From Gymnopilus junonius (lineage: Eukaryota; Basidiomycota; Agaricomycetes; Agaricales; Galerinaceae): a stretch of DNA of 64,000 nucleotides. The notes below the pieces were generated by a model that had not been told where the DNA came from, made no database searches, and was given only the letters and a program-made list of their open reading frames with translations. Below, in pieces: positions 12,433-24,838 of this stretch. Location: contig JADNYJ010000004.1 in assembly GCA_015501075.1 (NCBI GenBank), positions 124,001 through 188,000 of the forward strand, written 5' to 3'. Made by a program: the position numbers and the translations under genes. Within the stretch, counting starts at the first letter, position 1. Each line of letters opens with the position of its first letter.

Positions 12433-13704
12433 TACGATAAGCGGCCAAGGGTCCCTGACAGTCCAAGAGGAAGAACAAAAATTAACACAGCCACTGAAAT
12501 GAGGGCTGATGTAATCTCCACCTAGGATCGCGGATCACGTCATGCGCGGAAGTGGAGAACGGCCAAGTGGAGAACGGCCAAGCACATCTTCCACTCACAT
12601 TTATCACTGTTTTGCAATTTTAGGAGGCAGTGATGAGCACTTTCAATCCTTGTGGAGTCATATCTCTAAAATTTGCTCTAGAATCCATACCTGCTGAAAA
12701 CACTTCTTTCACAGTCTCCTTGGAACTGCTCAGGCTGGCCTCGCCGCTTTGAAGCTTTCAATGTCCTTATGAAGAGCACATCGCAGTTTGCGACGACTTC
12801 TTAGGCGGCGAGAACATCATTCGTGGCTTAACGCACTTGATAACTTGCCCTTTACGAATTCACCGGATAGACATTGAAAAATAGATGTTTAATCGTCGCT
12901 CTCTCTTTGCGTGCCGGGGCTGTACACTTCTACACGACTTGAAACTCTCACAAGATAATTATAATCGCGGAACATAGTGATAGTGAATTTCTGACGAAAA
13001 TGACGGGCTTGTAGTGTATGATATCAGCCTGGCAGTCAGTGAAAGTCGGATTGAATTTGGACCAACCGCTGTGAATCTAACTCACCTCGTGTTTCCGGAG
13101 CTGACGGATTTTTCGCTGTGTTCCCACTTGTAGGTCCTCCTCGCTAGCTGCACTTTCAACCTCGAGGCGTTGTAAGAAACATTTGGGCCTGGCAGCTCGG
13201 AACGATGTTTCTCAGTTTCGTTTTCAACGGAAGAGCTAACTCGGGGTGTACAAGGCGTAGTACTGGAGTAAACTCACGCATATTCGACAGGGATGCATGC
13301 GATCTACAGAGTATCGTACACTGCATGGTGGACCTATAGGCAGAGCTGAGTCATGAACGTCTAGCGGACATCAAGAAATTAACCCCACTGAGGTTACGGC
13401 CAAGGATGGCATGTACAGCCATGGCCTGAGCAGTACAGTACACTTTGGAACATGAATTTTTCGCAGATAAAATTTCCCGTGGATCAAATAGGGCATTAGA
13501 GGCTAAAATATGTGGGGATAAGATAAGATGGAGACTGGCTGAAACTCGATCTGGGATTCCGGATTAGGAAGAGCAGAATCCCGGATCGTGCTGTGATGTG
13601 ATGCAAGGGGTCGAGTGTCCGAGTCCGACGAATGTTCAATCTATTCTCATCCCAAGTCTCCGTTTGGATCTACCTACCTTTGACAGCCATATCCCTCAGA
13701 TCCG
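12433..13704. other. Intergenic region between FCF1 and PAL
   Basis: About 1.3 kb between the divergent FCF1 and PAL genes, expected to hold both promoters. No conserved coding pattern or RNA gene was seen. The pair GTGGAGAACGGCCAA is directly repeated at about 12551-12579. The PAL-proximal end contains a clear TATA element. Confidence 0.5.
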
Positions 13705-13713
13705 TATATATAT
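13705..13713 (+). promoter_or_regulatory. TATA box of the PAL gene
   Basis: TATATATAT occurs about 105 bp before the PAL start codon at 13818 and is followed by a pyrimidine-rich stretch (13741-13790) typical of fungal transcription starts. It suggests a strong or inducible promoter, which fits what is known of fungal PAL genes. Confidence 0.5.
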
Positions 13714-13817
13714 CACACAAAAAGGTCGCTATGAGTCACCAATATTCTCCTTCGTCTTCCTCGTCCTCTCATATCTTACAATAAACCCTATTACTTACCT
13801 GCTCGCTACCTCGTCCA

Positions 13818-16492
13818 ATGACTTTCATCTCTTCCGAAACCCAGACCACGCCTCGCAGGTCATCCACAGCATCTGGCTACGTTGTTCGTGATGGTGTTGT
13901 CAGATTGACCACCGTGAAAGATGAGGATTCCACTTCGGTTCCCCGATCTATCCCTGTGCGCTCGATGTCCAAGCTGCTTCAAAAGCGACCACAGTCCACT
14001 GCTCTTGTCGATGAATTTATTCAGTCGTTCAGGGAGCTTGAAAGTTACAAGTATGTTTATCATTATCCCTTGCTGCTGTTTTGTCGTTTGATGAACCGAT
14101 TATTTTCAGGAATGGCAGAGCAGTTCTTGTCGATGGTCAAAGCCTGTCAATCCCAGCTGTTGCTGCGGCTGCAAGATATCATGCCGCAGTTATCCTCGAC
14201 GAATCACCGGCTTTGAAAGCCAAGATTGCGAAAGGCTCTAAAGTCATTGCCGACAAAGTTGACGCAGGCCTCAGCGTATACGGTGTATCGACCGGCTTTG
14301 GAGGAAGCGCAGACACTCGTACCGACCAACCACTACTCCTAGGCAACGCATTGTTGCAGCATCAACAGAGTGGTGTGCTTCCTTCGTCTACTCAGCCTCT
14401 TGAGGTTCTTCCCCTTCAAGATCCTCTTGGCTCAACCAGCATGCCAGAGGCTTGGATTCGAGGCGCCATTTTGATTCGCATGAACTCTCTCATTCGCGGC
14501 CACTCCGGTGTTCGGTTTGAGCTCATCGAAAAGATGAATGAGCTCCTCCGCGCAAATATCACTCCTCTTGTTCCCTTACGCGGTACGATTTCTGCTTCTG
14601 GAGGTATGATTTACTTCCCTGCTATCTGCCATTTTTCTTCCATCCTAATTCCACATGGCTTCTAGATCTTACCGCTTTGTCTTACATCGCCGGTGCTCTC
14701 ATTGGCAACCCTTCCATAAGGGTATTCGATGGTCCCGCGGCCTTTGCTGGTCGCAAGATTGTTTCCTCTGTCAAGGCTCTCCAGGCCCACGGTATCGAGC
14801 CTATTTCTCTTGCGTCCAAGGAGCATCTTGGAATTTTGAATGGAACCGCTTTCTCCGCGTCGGTGGCGTCGCTCGCCCTGAACGAAGCCGTCCACATGAT
14901 GCTTCTATCTCAAGTTCTAACTGCCATGGGCACGGAAGCTCTTGCAGGGACACGCTCTTCATTCGACCCTTTCATTCACAACACTGCTCGGCCTCATCCT
15001 GGACAGGTAATTCCGATTCTTACAGCACTCTTGTTCATTACTTACACCAGTCGGCAGATTGAAACCGCTAAAAACATCTGGAATCTTTTAGAAGACAGCA
15101 CCTTTGCTGCTACGCGTGAAGCAGAAGTTACAATTAAAGAAGATGAGGGCACCCTTCGCCAAGATCGGTACCCGCTCCGAACTGCTCCGCAATTCATTGG
15201 ACCTCAGGTAGAAGACTTGCTTCAATCAGTCAAGACCCTCACCATCGAGTGCAACTCCAGTACGCTCATCACATCATTCTTTTAACCGATAGTTACTCAT
15301 ATTTTTTAGCAACTGATAACCCTCTTGTTGACGGTGAAACGGGTGTCGTGCACAACGGCGGAAACTTCCAGGCCATGGCTGTGACCAATGCTATGGAAAA
15401 AACTCGTCTGAGTCTTCATCATCTCGGCAAGATTCTCTTTGGTCAATGCGCTGAACTCATCAATCCGGCCATGAACCGCGGTCTGCCACCTTCCCTTGCA
15501 GCGACTGATCCCTCACTGGACTATCACGCGAAGGGCATTGATATTGCAACTGCTGCCTATGTCTCTGAGCTTGGTTACCTGGCGAACCCGGTCTCGACTC
15601 ATATCCAGTCTGCCGAGATGCACAATCAAGCTGTCAAGTAAGTTTGCTTTCGGAACTGTAGACCAATTTCCGAGATGCTAATCCAACAACAGCTCTTTAG
15701 CCTTGATATCTGCGCGTGCTACTATCACCTCCTTGGAAGTGCTTTCGATCCTGATCTCGTCTTATTTATACGTTATTTGCCAAGGTTTGTGTCTATAGCT
15801 TTTCCAGTACTTCATCTCGAGCTTATTTCCTTCCCGATAGCTTTGGACCTCAGATCTCTCCAGTATGAGTTCTACGAAGGCATAACCACAATTTGTTCGG
15901 AGGAATTTTCTGCTTCTTTTGGCTCCTTCCTATCAGATGAAGCTTCTTTGAAAATTCAACGCAAGGTTAGCTCTATCATGCGCGAGTCCTTCGACTCAAC
16001 TAGCACGATGGATGCCAAACAGAGGATGGAGAAGGTGGCTGCTTCGACATCCACCACTCTGGTGGACTTTTTCACCGGTCCAGATTCCGTTGACGCTTCT
16101 TCTATCGCCTCTGCCCTTACAGCGATCCCCTCATTCCGCTCACGCGTGGCTGAACGACTGACTACCCTTCTGGACACTCTAAGGGGAGACTACCTCTCTG
16201 GAGCACGCGGACCTGCTCCTGCTAGCCGTCATCTGAACAAGACTCGTCCCCTCTACGAATTTGTTCGTGTCACTCTTGGCATCAGGATGTATGGATCTGA
16301 GAACTATCACGGCTTTGCCAATGGCATGGGCGTTGAAGATGTAACTGTTGGTCAGAACGTATCTCTTATTCACGAGGTATGTTTTCAGCATTCGTTGGAG
16401 CTTGGGCTGTCTGCTGACGCAATCATCTTTAGGCGATCCGCGATGGAAAAATGCAATCGATCGTCGTCAACATGTTTTCTCAGTCCTCATAA
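13818..16492 (+). CDS. PAL: Phenylalanine ammonia-lyase
   Basis: Eight exons (13818-14050, 14110-14603, 14666-15006, 15058-15259, 15310-15637, 15693-15784, 15841-16376, 16433-16492) splice to about 761 residues, the usual size of fungal PAL. The enzyme deaminates L-phenylalanine (often tyrosine too) to trans-cinnamate and ammonia. Key features: [16 protein letters not shown] with the catalytic Tyr loop; [16 protein letters not shown] with the Ala-Ser-Gly triad that cyclises into the MIO cofactor, split by intron 2; [22 protein letters not shown]; and a C-terminal helical extension ending NMFSQSS. All introns are GT-AG. In fungi the product feeds phenylalanine catabolism or cinnamate-derived metabolites. 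No neighbouring cinnamate pathway genes are visible. Confidence 0.95.
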
Positions 16493-16970
16493 TATTATTT
16501 CCCGGAAGGACTTGCGGAAATTGACTGTGGTTCATTATTTATACCATTTACTCACATCGAACTTCGCACTGCATCGTATGGCACAAAATATTTACTATAT
16601 AATAGGTACTGCATTCTTCAAATCACACATTATACCAGCATTATTATCTTTGCTAAATCGGGAAGCACAGCTCAAGCCAGCTCAAGTGGCGATCAAGCCA
16701 CCACAAGCTGATTAGCCAAGAGCTCAAGCTGCGCTCAACTCAGCTCGCAGCAATACTAGCATTATATACCTGTTCGATAGTTTAGATATCTGTTTTATCT
16801 TAAACCAAGAGAATAGATAAACTATTTGGAATTGATAGGGGGTATATCCCAACCCTGGTCCGACCATCTGGAAACGATAAGATCTAGACTCGAATACTGA
16901 TATTGAAAATTTCTTCTATGTCGGGGTGTACCTTTTTCCTCGAAAAACCTTGTACTTGAATCTTGCCACT
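16493..16970. other. Intergenic, AGCTCAAG-rich repeat patch
   Basis: Between PAL and the FAD oxidase. Positions 16669-16735 contain a cluster of related words (AGCTCAAG-C/T, GCTCAACT, GATCAAGC), which looks like decayed tandem repeat or transposon debris. The rest is AT-rich without coding pattern, except for the downstream promoter. Confidence 0.4.
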
Positions 16971-18658
16971 ATGATCCTCCCGAAAAACGAAAAGGTAGTG
17001 ATAATAGGAGCTGGCTGCTTTGGAGTTTCCACTGCGTGTCATCTACTGCAAAGAGGTTATACAGATGTCACTGTTTTGGACCGCTCGACCACTCTGCCTG
17101 CCCCGGATGCCGCCAGCAACGATCTCAATCGCAGTTAGTGACAATTTGTTGGTTGTGATATCAAATTCTTACCCCAATACTCTTACGACTTTGTCCCTAT
17201 GCTTATTTTGGGACCTGTGTCGATTTGGATAATCTAGTTGTCAGAAGCTCCTATGACGATAGATTTTATTCTGAGCTTGCTCGAGAAGCCATTTCGTCAT
17301 GGAGGGACCGCGAAAAATGGGGCGACAGTTATCATGAGTGAGTTCCAAGATCCGAGCTGCTAAGTTCAGTTCAGTTTTGCTGAGGAAAAATACACCAAGG
17401 TCTGGTGTTGCTGTTTTAGGGACCTCATCTGACTTGAAAGCTGGTACATACACGGACGAGTCGTACAAGAATGACATCGCTTTGGGAGCTTCTGTTAAGC
17501 TCTTAGAAAATAGTGACGTTATACGTTCTATATTCCCTCCGCAAGTGCGTACAGGAGCATTTGAACAAAGTGCTGGGTACCTCAACCACGAGGGTGGTTG
17601 GGCTAATGCTGGTCAAGGACTAGCCGTGTTAATTGATCGGGTAAAGGCTCTCAATGGGAAGATTTTTTCGGGCATGAATGTTACCAAGGTTGTTCAAGAA
17701 GATGGTAAAACAACTGGGGTTCAATGCAACGATGGGACCGTATTCAACGCAAGCTTGGTCATTGTTGCGTCAGGTTCTTGGACACCATCCGCGTTCCCAG
17801 AGCTAGATCTTGGGAGGGTGTGCCTTGCCACCGGGTGGGTAATCAATAGCTTATTTGGTTTCCGAAATTCTGGGTCTAATGGTGGAATAATAGGCAATGT
17901 GTTGCAATGATTCAGCTTTCTGAATCCGAGGCTGATATTTATAGAGATTGTCCTGTGGTTCTGGATTTCAGCTCGGGTTTCTATGTCTTTCCCGTGAGGG
18001 TGCCTTTCTCTCTATTGGCTGGTTGTTGCTGACGTTCGAACCAATTAGCCCAACGAAGGAAATATCGTGAAAATGGCCATTCATGCTGCTGGATATACTT
18101 ATTTTGATGAACCTAATGGCACTATTTCCACACCTCGAACCATAACTTCTGACCCCGCCCGCGGATTGTTAATACCAAAAACCGCGCTCCGAGACCTTCG
18201 AGTGCAACTGAGAAAGGTGTACCCGGACCTTGCTGAGAAGCCTCTACTCGGTACAAGGCTTTGCTGGTAAGAGAAATTTTCGCTGTTGCTTGAAATCCTA
18301 CGATGTCGAATTTCATTATATCAAAGGTATAATGATTCCCCCGATGGAAATTGGGTCATTGGTCGTCATCCCAAGGACGATTCCCTTGTCATTGCAACCG
18401 CCGGCAGTGGCCATGCGTATAAGGTATTTTTAAGACGGACCTTGAGGTCTTGGCTGAGAATGACCTAATTGACCATGCTTTCAGTTTCTCCCTGTCATAG
18501 GACGACTCGTTGCGGACCTCATAGAAGATAAACTTGATACCCAGCTGGTCGAGAAATTCTCTGTAGACAGACAAGTGTTGAAAGTCGACTTGTCACGTAC
18601 GGGCGCGCCCGTGAAGCTTGACCTAAACGACCTATATCAACCTGAAGATTTGTTATAG
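16971..18658 (+). CDS. FAD-dependent amine/amino-acid oxidase (DAO family; sarcosine/saccharopine/fructosyl-amino-acid oxidase type)
   Basis: The N-terminus KVVIIGAGCFGVSTACHLL is a Rossmann FAD-binding motif (GxGxxG) followed by VTVLDR with the ribose-binding acidic residue. Six introns splice cleanly and restore DLNRIVRSSYDDRFYSEL, LNHEGGWANAG, ASGSWTPSAFPEL, ATGQCVAMIQL, NWVIGRHP and ATAGSGHAYKFLPVIG, the order seen in monomeric sarcosine oxidase-like proteins. The SGHAYK...PVIG block is the C-terminal FAD-contact region. Such enzymes oxidise secondary amines (sarcosine, pipecolate, saccharopine or fructosyl amino acids) to imines with H2O2 release. The substrate cannot be decided from sequence. 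No clear C-terminal peroxisomal SKL-like tripeptide is present (ends PEDLL). It is convergent with CPA2, about 180 bp apart. Confidence 0.85.
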
Positions 18659-18839
18659 ATACACCATGCATAAAGTTATATTACTATTTGCGAAGAAATA
18701 GAAATGTGTTCCAATCGCTAAAGTAGCGTTTAGACATATGAAGTCAAGAAGATACACAGAATTGATTAGAAATGAAAAATTAAATTTACATTTGGCTTAA
18801 TGAACGAAGTGGATATACTGCTTCGCTTCATAATTTGCT

Positions 18840-21800
18840 CTATGCTCGGTGTCCAACAAACTCAGACCAAGAGCGGACTTCTGACGGGATGTGGCCTTCG
18901 GTGTATCCACGCAGGCCGCCTTGGGGGATTTTCCTGGCGAGAGATTCTACAAAAAGTTGCGCAGTTTTAGCATCGTTTAACAGGGGCAAGCCGAAGTCAA
19001 CGGCATTCCTGAAAAATTTGACGTAAATTTGGGGCGAACGGAAAACAAATACAGAACTGACCTGCGAGCAACGTAGTCCTCATCCGCAAAGTCCGCACCT
19101 CGAGACTTCGCCAGGTTAAAAACACTCTGGATGTCGTATTCGTCGAAGACTTCACGCAACTTGCGCTTGTCTGTCTTTGGGAACCAGATACGTTTTGCAC
19201 TAACATAGGGAATGTTGTTCAAAAACTCTTCGACGACGGGAGAGGAACAATAAAGCTTGAAGCCAAGTTTCGTGAGTTGCTTGGCGATGGCAGCCATCTC
19301 GGGCTTGTTGATGTCTCCACCGATGAGAACACCAGATCCTGCTTGAGGTACTTTGAAGCCTGTAGTGCTGAGAAGCGATGCCCAGTATGCTTCGTAGACG
19401 TCCTTGCCGAAGCTAGCGACCTCACCAGTACTTGCCATCTCTAAATATTAAATATCAGAAAAGGGATCTCGACTGCTAAATTTTTTGAGACTGACCAACA
19501 CCAAGGAAGGGATCTGCACCACCTAGCCGGGTCCAAGAGAATTGAGCAACTTTGATTGAAGTATAATCTCGAGCTTGTTTCATGATATCGACGGGCTCAG
19601 GCACATCTTGGTTGACAATGGCGGCAGTGGCAGTATCAATGAAGTTGTGGCCGAGTACCTTTGAAACGAAAGGGAAGGAACGTGAAGCACGGAGATTACA
19701 CTCGATAACTTTCAACGTAGCTTCCTGGCCAGGAGTGTCCGATGCTTTCCTGATAATTTGCATGTTGAAAGGGCCTGAGATCTCGAATGCAGCGGCAACC
19801 TTCTGAGCGATGACCTTCAAACGTTCCATATCCGATTCAGGCAAACTGTAGGGTGGGAGGACCAGAGTAGCATCACCGGAGTGGACTCCGGCGTTCTCAA
19901 CGTGCTCTGAAACTGCGTGAACAATGAGCTTGCCCTCATGAGCGACGGCGTCAACGTCAATCTCCTGAGCTCCATCAATGAACTTAGTAATGACAACAGG
20001 ATGAAGCGGAGAGACGCTGGCTGCAGCCGAAAGGTTGTACTCGAGGGCCGACTCTTCATAAACAACATTCATCGCAGCACCCGAAAGGACATAAGATGGA
20101 CGAATCAGAACAGGATAACTGAACAGGATGTCAGTCGTATGGCTTGCTTGCGCGTTGACGCCTACACTTACGAGACTTTGTTGGCAAAGGCCTTAGCAGC
20201 TTCCAGCGAGGTAGCTTCTGTCCATTCCGGTTGATCGACGCCAATCTTGTCAAGGACAGAGGAGAACTTGTGACGATCTTCGGCATTGTCAATTTGCTGA
20301 GGATCAGTTCCCAGGACATTGACACCGTTATTCTTTAGTCGAAGCGCAATATTCTGAGGAAGCTGGCCGCCAACACTGACGATGGCGCCCTGGGCTTGCT
20401 CGAGTTCGTAGATATCCATGACACGCTCGTACCCAAGCTCTTCGAAGTACAGCCTGTCAGCCTCATCGAAGTCGGTGGAAACAGTTTCGGGATTGTAGTT
20501 GACCATAACGGTCCTCTTGCCCATATCACGAAGTTTACGAGCGCAAGTAACAGCACACCAGTCGAATTCAACACTGCTACCAATACGGTATACACCGCTT
20601 CCGAGGACCATAGTTCCGTGCTCGTTGAACTCAACATCGTGCTCGGACGCATTGTAGGTCGTGTATAGGTAGTTGGTATGGGCAGGGTATTCGGCAGCAA
20701 GGGTATCGATACGTTTGACGAAAGGAGTAATACCAAGCGATTTGCGGTGGGCGCGTACAATATCTTCTGTAGATCCAATGATGTTCCCGATCTGGGCATC
20801 AGCAAATCCCATGCGCTTGGCTCGTTGCATAAGTTCATGGTCAATGTTCTCGATAGGGCCTGCAGCTTTCAACGTGTGGTGAGTCTGGACGATGTTGTCG
20901 ATCTTGTACAAGTACCACTGTTCTTTAAATGTCAGGATGAAATTTTTGTTTGACGGGTGAGGCTATAACATGCCTTGTCAATCTTAGTGAGATCATGGAG
21001 CTGGTCAACAGTGTAGTTTTTCTTAAACATAGCATAGGCGATTGCAAACAGCCTCATATCAGTAGGATGACTGAGAGCTTTGTCCAGATCTTCCGGCTCA
21101 ATGACGACTTCGAAACCTTTCCAGCGCGGGTCGACTTGACGGATGGCCTTCTGTAAACTTTCCTCGAAGGTACGTCCAATAGCCATGACTTCACCGACGG
21201 ACTTCATCGAGGAGCCAACTTCCCTGTTCACCTGGGATGAGAACTTGGCCAAATCCCACTTGGGGATCTTGGTCACGATGTAGTCGAGGGAGGGTTCGAA
21301 GCAAGCAGTTGTGGTCTTGGTAACAGCATTGGGAAGTTCAGGAAGAGTGTGCCCAAGGGCGATCTTTGCAGCTGTATAAGCCAACGGGTAACCTGTAGCC
21401 TTTGAAGCCAGAGCACTGTATGATTGATTAGCAAGCTACGTCAGGACATATACTCAATCGCAAACATTACCTAGATCGACTGAGCCTACAGGTCACGTAT
21501 GAGTACTCAGGCTAATGAAATCAGCATGAAAACGTACCGAGCATTTACTTCAATGACGCAGTATTCCTTGGAATTAGGATTGAGCGCATATTGAATGTTG
21601 CATTCACCAACGACACCCAGATGCCTGATGACCTTGAGAGCAGTACTACGAAGCATGTGGTACTCCTCATCCGGTAAAGTTTGAGATGGCGCAACGACTA
21701 TAGAGTCTCCAGTATGAGTGCCAAGAGGGTCGAAATTTTCCATGTTACAGCAAATTATAGTGTTCTGCGGCCCACTACGTTAACACGAATAGCATTTTAT

Positions 21801-22772
21801 GATCAGATTACACAGAAACTTACGTCTGCGGCATCACGAACAACTTCATATTCCAATTCCTTCCAGCCTTTCATACTGCGCTCAATGAGGACCTGAGGGC
21901 TCAGACTAAGACTCTTTGCTGATAAATCACTAAGCTCCTCTGGATTATTAGCAAAACCAGAACCAAGGCCACCGAGAGTAAAGGCAGAACGCAAAATAAC
22001 AGGATAACCGATCGCTTCCGCGGCTTCAAGGGCTGCATTTACCGAAGAAACGGCCGTGGATTGCGCAACTGGAATGTCGATTTCTATTTTTTGTTCAGAA
22101 TTTAGTTCTAAAAAATTGCATACAATGCGACGATGGTCACCCACCCTTTAATGCTTGGACGAAGAGGTCACGATCCTCAGAAACCTCGAGGGTCCTGATG
22201 GGGGTTCCCAAAACCTGAACGCCTAAGCGTTCGAGGACACCCATTTTGTCAAGTTGAATTCCGACGTTGAGAGCACTTTGACCACCAAAAGTAAGAAGAA
22301 TACCGTCAGGCCTTTCCTTTTCAAGGACGTATGCAACGTAATCAGCGGTGATAGGCAAAAAGTACACCTGTGAAGCCAGTTGATGTGAGGTTTGCCAGGT
22401 CGCAATATTGGGGTTAATAAGAATGGCTTCAACGCCTGCTTCGCTGAGGGCTTTGAGCGCCTGCGAGCCTGAATAGTCAAACTCGCCGGCTTGACCGATA
22501 CTAAGGCCTCCACTGCCAACGACAAGGACCCGTCGAACATCGGGACGGGGAAGCTTTGGTAGGACTTTAGCAGAAATTTTTCTCGCCAACTCAGAGGGCG
22601 AATTAAGAACGTGTTCGCCCTCCTTTGGAGCGTAGGAGCCGACTGCCGGAGCAGCAATGGCATGACGAGGTTTAGAGAGGGCAAAAGCCGCAACTCGTGT
22701 AGCATGGAAAGACCGAGCATTAAGTCGTAATAAACTCCGCGCCCCAAAGGACGGGATTCGAAGGAGAGTCAT
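18840..22772 (-). CDS. CPA2: Carbamoyl-phosphate synthase, arginine-specific large subunit (mitochondrial)
   Basis: About 1,180 residues in roughly seven exons, start [27 protein letters not shown] (22772). This Arg/Ser/Leu-rich, acid-free leader is a typical mitochondrial presequence. It is followed by [31 protein letters not shown] and [10 protein letters not shown], then ATP-grasp motifs [13 protein letters not shown] and [14 protein letters not shown] and [20 protein letters not shown]. The duplicated second half has [41 protein letters not shown] and [16 protein letters not shown]. The C-terminus is the MGS-like allosteric domain. The enzyme makes carbamoyl phosphate from glutamine-derived ammonia, bicarbonate and 2 ATP for arginine synthesis. 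No fused aspartate transcarbamylase follows, so it is not the pyrimidine URA2 protein. Stop codon at 18840-18842. All introns fit GT-AG. Confidence 0.95.
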
Positions 22773-23163
22773 TGTCTTTGGGAGACTATAGATTTAGAAG
22801 AGAAAACACGAGGTCGCTGAGGTAACTGCAGGTAAAGAATCAAAAACGATTTGCCAAAAATGATTGAGCAGTACGCACTCGTCTCTGGTGTTTTGAGTGA
22901 AGATCATGAACAAGGAGGAGAGCTCCCGGTTAGAAGAAAACTAGTCGGGAGACGTGGAAAGGCTTTTACGATGGACGAGTCAAAAAAAGAAAGACCCAAC
23001 TTTTCTCTTCCTATCAACTTTTTTTCTATCTCCGCTTCTAACTCAGTCACGTGAACCGAGTTCATCAGCTTCTCCGCCCCGGTCCTCGCTCTCTTTCTCA
23101 AGCCGTCATTTGGCTTTCCTGTGGCCAATTACCAGCTAATTGCTATATCGAACCCACCGAAGC

Positions 23164-23493
23164 TCATCGGATCTCGCTCTCAGCGTTAATAGAGCGTTCA
23201 GCTGCTCTCCCTCGAGGAGCATAGGTCGCCTTGTATTGCCTACTATTAACCGCTGAAAAGTTACACAGGTTGAGAGCATTCCCACCTCGACTGCTAGCCT
23301 GCGCAAAGGGTTTGTCATGTTCTACACGGATCCCGACAGATTTGCCGTGCCATAGATCACGTTTAAGAAACTCTTGAGCAGCCACACCAATGTGCATTAA
23401 TGTTGCCGGACCCATTATCAAACCTCTGCCTCTTAAGCCCCTGTGGAGAGAAGATGAAATCGTTTGTAAACTCCACTCAAGAAATTCATCCAT
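23164..23493 (-). CDS. Hypothetical small protein (uncertain)
   Basis: An uninterrupted 109-codon frame from ATG 23493 (MDEFLEWSLQ) to TGA at 23164. Composition is balanced and not low-complexity, with segments such as FLKRDLWHGKSVGIRVEH. I do not recognise it. There is no signal peptide or membrane segment. It could be a short real gene, the last exon of a longer one, or chance. The promoter of CPA2 (start 22772) reads away from it on the same strand. Confidence 0.3.
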   Translation of the reverse strand: MDEFLEWSLQTISSSLHRGLRGRGLIMGPATLMHIGVAAQEFLKRDLWHGKSVGIRVEHDKPFAQASSRGGNALNLCNFSAVNSRQYKATYAPRGRAAERSINAESEIR

Positions 23494-24838
23494 CGGGTTT
23501 GACACGATGTTTCACGGTGCTGAGAGGTTTGTAGACACAGGTCGCTTTCGTACGTCATCGAATTATTTTACGATTATTTATATCATCATCCAACAAGTGT
23601 TATTAGACAACATCTGGGTTTGGCAAATACAGTTGCTCATTTGTGCCTCTGTGCCTTAGATCAATGAATAGCAGGCATAAAGGCTGCAAAGATCGCCCTC
23701 CGAACATCATCCGAGCGTCCAGTGGCCCACATCGTGGACTTCGAAGACCTTGAGGCAATACTTCTCGCATATCAACCGTGTTGCAACAGAGGACCAATTC
23801 CAGAATGTTCTCGAGTTATAAATGGTCTCGCTCGAGGATCGGAAACGTCAAGTCTGTTTTCATCGGTAGCCCACAGTCACGACATTCATCGGCGATGCTC
23901 CAGCCTCCAGTGCTATCAGTACCAATCAATTCACTTTATGCATTCCGATGAACCTTAAAGCGAAAACTACGCGAAAACTTGTCATTGATCACCTTGAACT
24001 GGAACCATCATATCATTGTTCCGTTAAGTATCCGAGATTTTAGGTTCCCGGCCCTGCGGGATGAGGGCCCCCACGCGTTTAATCATCCTATCCTCAATAC
24101 AAGTTCGATGCTGGGGAAACAAGATTCACGTTGAAAGCCCTCGATTTAGTCCTGACAAGACACGTTCTATCTGCAGATGCGCTTATCGGTATTATTCCAT
24201 ATGCCTGCCTTTCTTCCTAACTATCTGCATGGTTTAGATGTGGGAAATACAATTAATTCTGTTTTCGATAGTGTGCTTTCCTCGACCTTCTTATAGATTG
24301 GCCAATGGGCTTGCAATAGGACGATTTTCACGCATTTAAAACTAAGAGAAGCGCGGAGCCCCTGCATCGAGTCGTCATTCTCCCCACGAGCTACGGCCTT
24401 CTATTTTGGCACCACCTTAATTGACGAGGTTGTCCCCCTTGAGACCGTCACATTGAATTTAAAAGCAACGCAGGAGTCTGTAGTGGCTGACAATGGTGTT
24501 CAAAGCGAGAGACATTAGGTGTTTAGGATCGAGGCCATTCTGCACCTCTCTAGTCATCAAGAGGACCTTCATCCAGGAGGTTTTAACCTGCTAGAATCTC
24601 CGAAGGCGCGAGAGATATCATAATGGACTGTCACTCACGCGGGAGTGAAGATGGTTCGCCGCCACCTCGGCTGAACGCATTCGCTCGTACACCTCGGGGA
24701 ATTTCTGGACTATCAAGATTGTACACTTATGCCACATTGCATCCGGAACGGATTTACAACATGCCCAATCAGACTTATAGAGTATTTATCTCAAGGAGAA
24801 GGATGTTCTCCTGTCAACTCCAAGGGTTCTCTCTTCAG
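23494..24838. other. Gene-poor interval
   Basis: About 1.3 kb upstream of the TmpA-like gene. Short frames on both strands have no recognisable motif. No RNA gene or clear repeat seen. The last few hundred bases probably carry the TmpA-like promoter and 5' leader; an upstream in-frame extension to about 24729 exists but looks less protein-like than the chosen start. Confidence 0.4.

Noticed and set aside
18835..19026. Plus-strand frame over the CPA2 3' end
   Set aside because: Shadow of the well supported CPA2 last exons.
22137..22142. Apparent stop after QALKGG in CPA2, suggesting truncation
   Set aside because: A GT-AG intron (GTGGGT...AATAG) restores [10 protein letters not shown], the conserved sequence, so the gene is intact.
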